From NCBI GenBank assembly GCA_944332205.1, contig CALVJN010000012.1, positions 1 to 43,924 on the forward strand: a stretch of 43,924 nucleotides of DNA, given 5' to 3'. Positions within the stretch are counted from its first letter, which is position 1, and each line of letters starts with the position of its first letter. Under the pieces are notes generated by a model. It was not told where the DNA came from. It did no database searches and saw only the letters and a program-made list of their open reading frames with translations. This DNA comes from an uncultured Bacilli bacterium. Lineage in GTDB: Bacteria > Bacillota_I > Bacilli_A > RF39 > UBA660. Positions 37,134 through 43,924 of the stretch are shown here, piece after piece. Made by a program: the position numbers and the translations under genes.

Positions 37134-38564
37134 ATGAAGAATAAAAAAGGCTTTACCTTAATAGAGCTATTAGCAGTAATAATAATATTAGGAATATTAA
37201 TGATAATAGCAATACCAGCAGTAACAGAGTATATATCATCATCAAGAAAGAGTGCCTATATAACAACAGCATCAAGATATATAGATGGAGTAAGAAATAA
37301 GATAAATGCAGCAGAAATACCAGTCTATGATAAAGAAGCAACTTATTATATACCAGGAAGTTGTGTATCAATGGAAAAAGGAGGAAAAAGTCCATATGGA
37401 GACTGGAAAGAGTATTATGTAGTAGTAACATATGATGGAACAGGATATGACTATTATTGGACAAGTAGAGATGAAACAAATACTGGAATATATTTAACAT
37501 ATCAAGATTTATTAGATGTTGATAGAATAGAGAATAATGTAACAAGTATTTCTACAAATATCGGAGTAGGAGATAGAGAAAAGATATTATTATTAAAAGA
37601 TAGTTGTAGTATAAATGATGCAGAAGAATTAATAGCAACAAGTAGTATACCAGAAAAAGGAACAAGTGATGGTGTGATTGAAGATAGTGAAACGGGAAAT
37701 AATGAATTTGAAGATAATGATAGTAATGTTATAATAGCAACAGATACAAGCTGTTTTAACTTTGATTCTTCAAAAGGAACTATAGTTGGCTATTATTGTC
37801 GCAATCGTATGGGAATTAATTATATCATATATGTAGACAAGTGTGTAAGTTATTTTTCAGATATGGGAGCTCCTGAGGATGAAGCAAGATTATATTGTAC
37901 AGGTGATTCTAGCTTTGAGTTTTCTTTAAAAGAAGATCTTTTATCTGGAAGTTTATCATTAGAATATATTAATCAAATGGAAGATAATAATGTAATAAAA
38001 ATTGAAGAAAAAATAATTAAAGATGTAGTGATACCTGAAAAAATTGATGGAGTTACAGTTACAAGAATAGGTTCACGCGCATTTTTAGGTAGTAATTTAT
38101 ATACAATAGAAATACCTGAAACAGTTGAATATATTGAATCATCAGCTTTTTCGCGCAATAATTTATTATATAATATTGTCAATAAAACGGGAAGAAGCTT
38201 TAATTGGAATACTATTTTTGAAAATGGTTCTTCAGATTATGATAATAATTTTATCGTTGGTGATTATAAAGCATATAATCGTTATGATGTATTAGAATTT
38301 TTGATAAAAATAACAACTGTTCCAATGAGTAAAATTGATTTTGATAAAATGATTTTGGTTGAAGATATGGACTTTGTTAGTAAATCAGTAACTCTTAATA
38401 ATTCAATGGGATATGATATATATTATAATAATTTATATAGTTCTGATGATTGGCAAAAATTTATTGATGGAAGTAAAGTGGAAGGAACTCCTGTTTTGTT
38501 AAAAATTTTAAAAGATGATAATATTTTATTTATAGGGGCTGTAAATAAAATGTATGTAGAATAA
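37134..38564 (+). CDS. Prepilin-type surface protein with BspA-like repeats
   Basis: 476 residues. N-terminal class III signal KNKKGFTLIELLAVIIILGI, with G|FTLIE processing and the Glu5 typical of type IV pilins and pseudopilins, then a hydrophobic alpha1 helix. Middle region (about 35-200) has paired cysteines. The C-terminal part carries BspA/LRR_5-type repeats (VVIPEKIDGVTVTRIGSRAF, TIEIPETVEYIESSAFSRN). Codon use is mosaic: the first ~200 codons favour A-ending triplets like the gene at 1-954; the rest favour T-ending triplets like core genes. No pilin peptidase or assembly gene is in the window. ATG 37134 is preferred (AGGAG eight bases upstream) to GTG 37125, which is inside the SD. Confidence 0.85.
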   Translation: MKNKKGFTLIELLAVIIILGILMIIAIPAVTEYISSSRKSAYITTASRYIDGVRNKINAAEIPVYDKEATYYIPGSCVSMEKGGKSPYGDWKEYYVVVTYDGTGYDYYWTSRDETNTGIYLTYQDLLDVDRIENNVTSISTNIGVGDREKILLLKDSCSINDAEELIATSSIPEKGTSDGVIEDSETGNNEFEDNDSNVIIATDTSCFNFDSSKGTIVGYYCRNRMGINYIIYVDKCVSYFSDMGAPEDEARLYCTGDSSFEFSLKEDLLSGSLSLEYINQMEDNNVIKIEEKIIKDVVIPEKIDGVTVTRIGSRAFLGSNLYTIEIPETVEYIESSAFSRNNLLYNIVNKTGRSFNWNTIFENGSSDYDNNFIVGDYKAYNRYDVLEFLIKITTVPMSKIDFDKMILVEDMDFVSKSVTLNNSMGYDIYYNNLYSSDDWQKFIDGSKVEGTPVLLKILKDDNILFIGAVNKMYVE

Positions 38565-38647
38565 AAAATGTAAATTATTGGTTTACGCAGTTGCTATTTG
38601 GGATAATTGTTAAACGTTGTGTGTATATATAAATAAGTTATATTTAT

Positions 38648-38678
38648 ATAGTCAATGCATTAAGTATTGGCTATTTTT
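38648..38678 (+). terminator. Terminator of the prepilin-like gene
   Basis: ATAGTCAAT (38648-38656) pairs with ATTGGCTAT (38666-38674), one wobble, followed by five T. Confidence 0.75.
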
Positions 38679-38720
38679 AAATTTTAAATAAAAATTTATT
38701 ATTACTTTTGAACCCTTTTA

Positions 38721-39070
38721 TTAGTAAATCATATTGAGAGTATACATATCAATAATAATGAATTTAACACTTAACGTATCGATGTGTTTATTTTCGATGA
38801 TAACGATAGTTTGTCTAGTAATATCAGCAGTTTTGATAGATTTAAATTCATAAAAAGATAAAACAACATGTAAGTATAAGTAATGTTTGTAAAGTTTTTG
38901 AGTTTCATAGTAGTAATTTAGAACACTTTCAATAGTTTTAGGAGAAACATTATTATCAAAAGCAATCTTTTTTAAGGACTACTAAATCAGTAGCAATTTT
39001 ATGTTTAGCATTATTAGAAATAAAACAACTATAATTAGCAATATTAGCCAAAAGAGTAAAAGTTTATAAA
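38721..39070 (-). pseudogene. Decayed ISL3-like transposase fragment
   Basis: Reading the minus strand across one or two frameshifts gives TFTLLANIANYSCFISN, then AKHKIATDLVVLKK, IAFDNNVSPKTIESVLNYYY and LSFYEFKSIKTADI. This resembles the helix-turn-helix and first catalytic Asp region (FDEFK) of ISL3-family transposases, with Asp replaced by Tyr. Several stops make it dead. It fills most of the 936-base gap between the prepilin-like gene and rpsL. The stretch 39071-39340 has no readable gene and may be further remnant. Confidence 0.6.
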
Positions 39071-39343
39071 GATGCTTGTGTTACTTTTAAAAGACTTTAA
39101 GACAGAAATATCAGATATTTTAATATTAGAAATTATGAATCCCAATTTTTTTAATTTATTATTAAATAAACGTCATTTAAATTTAAAATATCAATTATAT
39201 AATTTTGATTAGGTATATAGAATCTTATTTTAATTTGTTTCGATTACTAATGTTGCATCAATGTTTAATCTATATGTCTTTTATTGTAAGGAAAGTGTAT
39301 ATAATTATTTTTCATATTACTAACAATAAAAAATATATAGATT

Positions 39344-39364
39344 TTTTTGGCAATCGGCATTTTT
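39344..39364 (+). repeat. Half-terminator identical to 1070-1090
   Basis: TTTTTGGCAATCGGCATTTT (plus one more T) is identical to the right arm, part of the loop and U-tract of the terminator after the DGR-target-like gene, but the left arm (TGCTGATTGC) is missing. It lies just upstream of the rpsL promoter and suggests a lost relative of that gene. Confidence 0.65.
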
Positions 39365-39375
39365 TTAATTTTTTG

Positions 39376-39404
39376 TTGACAGCTATTTTATAACATGATA
39401 TATT
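39376..39404 (+). promoter_or_regulatory. Promoter of rpsL-rpsG-fusA
   Basis: TTGACA (39376-39381), 17-base spacer, TATATT (39399-39404). The ~90-base leader contains a GTTTTGC/GCAAAAC hairpin (39425-39440) and an ACAC/GTGT pairing near 39463-39480, possibly used for ribosomal-protein feedback (inferred). Confidence 0.78.
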
Positions 39405-39500
39405 ATTGTTGCTGTTTATTTTGGGTTTTGCTTTGCAAAACTTATATTTAAGAGTTAAAATGATACACCTGGATATGTGTAGAGAAAGGAGTTTGATTTT

Positions 39501-39920
39501 ATGCCTACAATTAATCAATTAGTTAGAAAAAGCAGACATGATAAAGTAAGAAAAAGTAAGTCACCAGTTTTAGGATTTAGATTTAATAGTATTGAAAAGA
39601 AACAAACTGTTAAGTACTCTCCTCAAAAGCAAGGTGTTTGTACTCGTGTTGGTACAATGACACCAAAGAAACCTAACTCAGCATTGAGAAAGTATGCTCG
39701 TGTTCGTTTAAGTAATGGTGCTGAAGTTACTTGTTATATACCTGGTATTGGACATAACTTACAAGAGCATAGTGTTGTTTTAATACGTGGTGGTCGTGTT
39801 AAGGACTTGATTGGTGTTCGTTATCATATAATCCGTGGTACATTAGATACTGCTGGTGTTAAAGATAGAAAACAAGGTCGTAGTAAATACGGTGCTAAAA
39901 AACCAAAAGCTAGTAAATAA
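39501..39920 (+). CDS. rpsL: 30S ribosomal protein S12
   Basis: 139 residues; it lies near the decoding centre. Conserved [20 protein letters not shown] keeps the lysine ([11 protein letters not shown]) whose change confers streptomycin resistance, so it looks sensitive. [18 protein letters not shown] is near the C-terminus. GAAAGGAG is the SD. First gene of the str operon. Confidence 0.97.
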   Translation: MPTINQLVRKSRHDKVRKSKSPVLGFRFNSIEKKQTVKYSPQKQGVCTRVGTMTPKKPNSALRKYARVRLSNGAEVTCYIPGIGHNLQEHSVVLIRGGRVKDLIGVRYHIIRGTLDTAGVKDRKQGRSKYGAKKPKASK

Positions 39921-39943
39921 TTTTTTGAAGGGAGGAATTAAAA

Positions 39944-40411
39944 ATGCGTAAAAGACGTGCGGTAAAAAGAGATGTTTTACCAGATCCAATATATAAATCA
40001 AAAGTTGTTACAAAATTGATTAATACTATTATGTTAGATGGTAAAAAAGGAATTGCCCAAACTATTCTTTATGAAGCATTTGATATAGTAAAAGAAAAAA
40101 CAGGAGAAGAACCTTTAACTGTTTTTGAAAAAGCATTGGAAAATATTAAACCTACTTTAGAGGTTAAATCACGTAGAGTTGGTGGATCTAATTATCAAGT
40201 TCCAGTAGAAGTTTCTGCTACTAGAAGTCAAGCTTTAGGTCTTCGTTGGTTAGTTAAGTTTGCTAGATTAAGAGGCGGAAAAGGTATGGCTGTTAATTTA
40301 GCTAATGAGATTGTTGATGCTGCTAATGGAACAGGTGCAGCTGTTAAGAAACGTGAAGATACTCATAGAATGGCAGAGGCTAATAAAGCATTTGCACATT
40401 ATCGTTGGTAG
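39944..40411 (+). CDS. rpsG: 30S ribosomal protein S7
   Basis: 155 residues; it nucleates assembly of the 30S head and contacts E-site tRNA. Starts [15 protein letters not shown], with [16 protein letters not shown] and [22 protein letters not shown] is the SD. S7 is the classical translational repressor of the str operon. fusA starts 17 bases after its stop. Confidence 0.97.
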   Translation: MRKRRAVKRDVLPDPIYKSKVVTKLINTIMLDGKKGIAQTILYEAFDIVKEKTGEEPLTVFEKALENIKPTLEVKSRRVGGSNYQVPVEVSATRSQALGLRWLVKFARLRGGKGMAVNLANEIVDAANGTGAAVKKREDTHRMAEANKAFAHYRW

Positions 40412-40428
40412 GAAAGGATAGAAGAATT

Positions 40429-42498
40429 ATGGCACGTGAAACATCATTATTGATGACAAGAAATATAGGTATAATGGCTCATATTGATGCAGGTAAAACT
40501 ACTTGTACTGAGCGTATACTTTTTCACACAAAGAAAATTCATAAAATTGGTGAGACACATGATGGTGCAAGCCAAATGGATTGGATGGAACAAGAACAAG
40601 AACGTGGTATAACTATTACTTCTGCAGCAACTACTGCTTATTGGAAAAAGTATAGATTTAATATAATTGATACTCCAGGGCATGTTGATTTTACTGTTGA
40701 AGTTAGTCGTAGTTTAAGAGTTCTTGATGGTGCTGTTGCTCTTATTGATGCTCAAGCTGGTGTTGAACCACAAACTGAGACTGTATGGAGACAAGCAACA
40801 GAATTTAAAGTACCTAGAATTATTTTTGCAAATAAAATGGATAAGATGGGTGCAGATTTTGAATACAGTTTAAAGACTATTGATTCTAGATTAGGTGTTA
40901 ATGCTAAACCTATTGAATGGCCAATCGGAGCAGAAAATGATTTCTGTGGTGTTATTGATTTAGTTACAATGAAGGCTTATAAATATGATGGTAAGCCTGA
41001 AGAAGAGGCAGAAGAGATTGAAATACCTTCTGAACTTAAAAAGATTGCTGAAGAAAAAAGAGCTGATTTAATTGAAACAGTAGCTGAATTTGATGATGAA
41101 ATTATGGAAAAATATTTAGAAGGAGAAGAACTTTCTGTTGAAGACATTAAGAAAGCAATAAGAAAAGGAACTCTTGCAGTTAAATTTTTTCCAGTAATGT
41201 GTGGTACTGCTTTAGGTAATAAAGGAATTAAGTTATTACTTGATGCTGTTATTGATTACTTACCATCACCTTTAGATATTGAATCAATAAAAGGTATTGA
41301 TCCTAATGGTAATGAAGTTGTAAGACATCCAAGTGATGATGAACCTTTTAGTGCTTTAGCATTTAAGGTTATGACTGATCCATTCGTTGGAAGACTTACT
41401 TTCTTCCGCGTATATTCTGGACATTTAAGTAGTGGTTCTTACACAATGAATTCTACTAAAGAGGAAAAGGAAAGAATTGGTCGTATATTACTTATGCATG
41501 CTAATAATCGTACAGAAATTAGTGAAGTTTATACTGGTGATATAGCAGCAGCTGTAGGACTTAAAAATACTACAACTGGAGATACTTTATGTGATGAAAA
41601 GAAACAAGTTATTCTTGAATCTATGGAATTTCCTGAACCTGTTATTCAGTTAGCAGTAGAACCAAAATCTAAAGCAGATCAAGAAAAAATGGGGATAGCA
41701 CTTCAAAAGCTTGCTGAAGAAGATCCTACTTTTAAAGTTCACACAGATCATGAAACAGGTCAAACTGTTATTTCTGGTATGGGTGAATTACATCTTGATG
41801 TATTAGTTGATAGAATGAGAAGAGAATTCTCTGTTGAATGTAATGTTGGTAAACCACAAGTTGCTTATCGTGAAACAATAAAGAAAGCAGCTGATTGTGA
41901 AGGTAAATATATTAAACAATCTGGTGGTCGTGGACAATATGGACATGTTTGGGTTAAGTTTGAACCAAATCCTGATAAGGGATACGAATTTGTTGATGCA
42001 ATTGTTGGAGGAGTTGTTCCTCGTGAATATATTCCAGTTACTGATAAAGGATTGCAAGAAGCTCTTGCTTCAGGTATTTTAGCAGGATATCCAATGATTG
42101 ATGTAAAATGTACTTTATTTGATGGTTCTTATCATGATGTTGACTCTAGTGAAATGGCATTTAAGATTGCTGCATCTATGGCATTAAAAGAAGCTAAAAA
42201 TAAATGTAATCCTGTTCTTCTTGAGCCAATTATGAAAGTAGATGTTGATGTACCTGATGAATATTTTGGTAATGTTATGGGTGATATTACATCACGTCGT
42301 GGACGTCCACTTGGTCAAGAATCTAGAGGTAATGTTATTAGATTATCTGCAATGGTACCTTTAGCTGAAATGTTTGGATATGCTACTTCATTAAGAAGTA
42401 ATAGTCAAGGACGTGGAAATTTCGTTATGACTTTCGATCATTATGAAGAAGTACCTAAGAATATTGCTGATGAAATTATTAAAAAAAGTGGTAATTAA
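40429..42498 (+). CDS. fusA: Elongation factor G
   Basis: Translocase GTPase, 689 residues. G1 [10 protein letters not shown]3 [10 protein letters not shown]4 NKMDKMG; domains II-V follow, with domain IV motif [18 protein letters not shown] 40429 is used, preceded by AGGAAAGG; the in-frame GTG at 40405 lies inside rpsG. The protein then begins [20 protein letters not shown] as in orthologs. Confidence 0.97.
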   Translation: MARETSLLMTRNIGIMAHIDAGKTTCTERILFHTKKIHKIGETHDGASQMDWMEQEQERGITITSAATTAYWKKYRFNIIDTPGHVDFTVEVSRSLRVLDGAVALIDAQAGVEPQTETVWRQATEFKVPRIIFANKMDKMGADFEYSLKTIDSRLGVNAKPIEWPIGAENDFCGVIDLVTMKAYKYDGKPEEEAEEIEIPSELKKIAEEKRADLIETVAEFDDEIMEKYLEGEELSVEDIKKAIRKGTLAVKFFPVMCGTALGNKGIKLLLDAVIDYLPSPLDIESIKGIDPNGNEVVRHPSDDEPFSALAFKVMTDPFVGRLTFFRVYSGHLSSGSYTMNSTKEEKERIGRILLMHANNRTEISEVYTGDIAAAVGLKNTTTGDTLCDEKKQVILESMEFPEPVIQLAVEPKSKADQEKMGIALQKLAEEDPTFKVHTDHETGQTVISGMGELHLDVLVDRMRREFSVECNVGKPQVAYRETIKKAADCEGKYIKQSGGRGQYGHVWVKFEPNPDKGYEFVDAIVGGVVPREYIPVTDKGLQEALASGILAGYPMIDVKCTLFDGSYHDVDSSEMAFKIAASMALKEAKNKCNPVLLEPIMKVDVDVPDEYFGNVMGDITSRRGRPLGQESRGNVIRLSAMVPLAEMFGYATSLRSNSQGRGNFVMTFDHYEEVPKNIADEIIKKSGN

Positions 42499-42557
42499 TT
42501 AGTTATAAATAATTGTAATAACAGAAATTTTATTTATTTCTGATTATTAAAAAATAG

Positions 42558-42586
42558 TTGATAATTTATCAATTATTAGATAAAAT
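42558..42586 (+). promoter_or_regulatory. Promoter of tuf
   Basis: TTGATA (42558-42563), 17-base spacer, TAAAAT (42581-42586). Upstream, CAGAAAT/ATTTCTG (42522-42542) forms a 7-bp hairpin without a U-tract, a weak stop for fusA at best. tuf can thus be expressed apart from fusA. Confidence 0.7.
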
Positions 42587-42619
42587 ATAGTAGTAATATA
42601 AAAAAGGAGGAAAATATAA

Positions 42620-43804
42620 ATGGCAAAACAAAAATTTGATCGTAGCAAGCCACATGTTAATATTGGTACAATTGGACACGTTGACCATGGTAAGACAACA
42701 TTAACTGCGGCTATTACAAAGAGACAATCAGAAAAATTTGGTGGAGATTTTGTTGATTATGCTAATATTGACAAGGCACCAGAAGAAAGAGAACGTGGAA
42801 TTACAATTAATACTTCACACGTTGAATATCAAACAGCAACTCGTCACTATGCACATGTTGACTGTCCAGGACATGCTGACTATGTTAAAAACATGATTAC
42901 AGGTGCAGCTCAAATGGATGGTGCAATACTTGTTATTGCTGCAACTGATGGACCAATGGCACAAACTCGTGAACATATTTTGTTATCACGTCAAGTTGGT
43001 GTACCAAAGATGGTTGTATTTATGAACAAATGTGATCAAGTTGATGATCCAGAATTACTTGATTTAGTAGAAATGGAAATTCGTGACTTGTTAAATGAAT
43101 ATGGATTTGATGGAGATAATACTCCAATTATTCGTGGATCTGCATTAAAAGCACTTGAAGGTGATCCTGAAGCTGTTAAAGCAATTGATGAATTAATGGA
43201 TGCTGTTGATAGCTGGATTCCAACTCCAGAGCGTGATAATAACAAGCCATTCTTAATGAGCATTGAAGATGTATTTACTATTACTGGACGTGGAACAGTT
43301 GTTACAGGACGTGTTGAACGTGGACAATTAAAACTTAACGATACTGTTGAAATCGTTGGTATTAAGCCTACTAAATCAACAGTTGTTACTGGAATTGAGA
43401 TGTTCCGTAAACAATTAGATTATGCTGAAGCAGGAGATAATGCTGGTGTATTATTACGTGGAATTTCTCGTGAAGAAGTTGAACGTGGGCAAGTTCTTGC
43501 AAAACCAGGATCAGTTACTCCACATAAGAAATTTAAAGCTCAAGTATATGTTCTATCTAAAGAAGAAGGTGGACGTCATACTCCATTCTTTGCAAATTAT
43601 CGTCCTCAGTTCTATTTCAGAACTACTGACGTAACTGGTGTTATTGAACTTGAACCAGGTGTAGATATGGTTATGCCAGGTGACAATGTTTCAATTACTG
43701 TTGAACTAATTCATCCAATCGCTATTGAAAATGGTACTAAATTCTCTATCCGTGAGGGTGGAAGAACTGTTGGTGCTGGTAGCGTAAGTGAAATTATTGA
43801 GTAA
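42620..43804 (+). CDS. tuf: Elongation factor Tu
   Basis: 394 residues; delivers aminoacyl-tRNA to the ribosome. G1 [10 protein letters not shown]3 [10 protein letters not shown]4 NKCDQVDD, domain [14 protein letters not shown] and domain [22 protein letters not shown] are intact. The switch-I side loop [20 protein letters not shown] is a slightly unusual variant. AAAGGAGG is the SD. Codon use shows more C-ending codons than its neighbours, as expected for a highly expressed gene. Confidence 0.98.
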   Translation: MAKQKFDRSKPHVNIGTIGHVDHGKTTLTAAITKRQSEKFGGDFVDYANIDKAPEERERGITINTSHVEYQTATRHYAHVDCPGHADYVKNMITGAAQMDGAILVIAATDGPMAQTREHILLSRQVGVPKMVVFMNKCDQVDDPELLDLVEMEIRDLLNEYGFDGDNTPIIRGSALKALEGDPEAVKAIDELMDAVDSWIPTPERDNNKPFLMSIEDVFTITGRGTVVTGRVERGQLKLNDTVEIVGIKPTKSTVVTGIEMFRKQLDYAEAGDNAGVLLRGISREEVERGQVLAKPGSVTPHKKFKAQVYVLSKEEGGRHTPFFANYRPQFYFRTTDVTGVIELEPGVDMVMPGDNVSITVELIHPIAIENGTKFSIREGGRTVGAGSVSEIIE

Positions 43805-43820
43805 TATAATATTTGCAAAT

Positions 43821-43854
43821 AAAAACTGTTAATTATAATATTAACAGTTTTTTT
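43821..43854 (+). terminator. Terminator of tuf
   Basis: AAAAACTGTTAAT (43821-43833) pairs perfectly with ATTAACAGTTTTT (43840-43852) around a 6-base loop. The remaining bases to 43924 show nothing recognisable. Confidence 0.9.
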
Positions 43855-43924
43855 ATCTTATAGGAAAGTTCAAACTATAGAAAAATAATAAAAAAAGAAC
43901 AATAAAAAAATACCAGGCATGTAA

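Noticed and set aside
37153-37545. 130-codon minus-strand frame rich in Leu
   Set aside because: Shadow of the A-rich prepilin coding strand; composition explains the Leu/His bias.
1-43924. CRISPR arrays, tRNA or rRNA genes
   Set aside because: No regularly spaced repeats, tRNA cloverleaf or rRNA stretches were recognised.

Overview
The window is AT-rich, densely coding DNA from a low-GC Gram-positive bacterium (Bacillota, probably an uncultured Bacilli/RF39- or Erysipelotrichia-like lineage close to the Mollicutes). Evidence: T- and A-ending codons; Firmicutes gene orders (secE-nusG-rplK-rplA-rplJ-rplL-methyltransferase-rpoB-rpoC and rpsL-rpsG-fusA-tuf); the L10 leader RNA; and an RpoB rifampicin region with Asn at E. 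coli position 526, a residue known from Mollicutes. TGA is a stop codon (ftsX, lgt neighbour, methyltransferase) and RF2 is encoded with its UGA-dependent frameshift, so the code is standard. FtsEX with an M23 hydrolase, and Lgt, indicate a walled cell with lipoproteins.

Layout. 1-954: 3' part of a surface protein with an FGE/C-type-lectin-like fold; its last ~130 bp look like the variable region of a diversity-generating retroelement (DGR), followed by a 24-bp palindrome. 1203-9245: clpC, prfB (programmed +1 frameshift), two YitT-like membrane proteins, and ftsE-ftsX-M23 peptidase. 9365-15801: FIST protein and aldehyde dehydrogenase, a fused IspH-polyprenyl synthase, and a frameshifted ABC exporter. 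15802-17763: accessory islet with two decayed transposase fragments in direct repeat around a minus-strand cohesin-like surface protein. 17806-25574: uvrB, a radical SAM/SPASM gene, uvrA, a YvlD-like membrane protein, lgt, and a thioredoxin-reductase-like flavoprotein. 25670-36950: secE to rpoC. 37134-39370: second accessory islet between rpoC and rpsL, with a prepilin-like BspA-repeat protein, an ISL3-like transposase remnant, and half of a terminator also found after the first gene. 39501-43804: rpsL, rpsG, fusA, tuf.

How it fits together. The housekeeping blocks are ordinary. Novelty lies in the surface proteins placed in gaps between core genes. The DGR-target-like gene (reverse transcriptase and template not in this window), the prepilin mosaic and the cohesin-like protein look like a dispersed, diversifying cell-surface repertoire. 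Other points of interest are the IspH-prenyltransferase fusion, a hairpin in the ribosome-binding spacer of the FIST gene, an unusual thioredoxin reductase lacking NADPH motifs, and several terminators followed within a few bases by extended -10 promoters. All database-level claims are from motif recognition only; no search was run.
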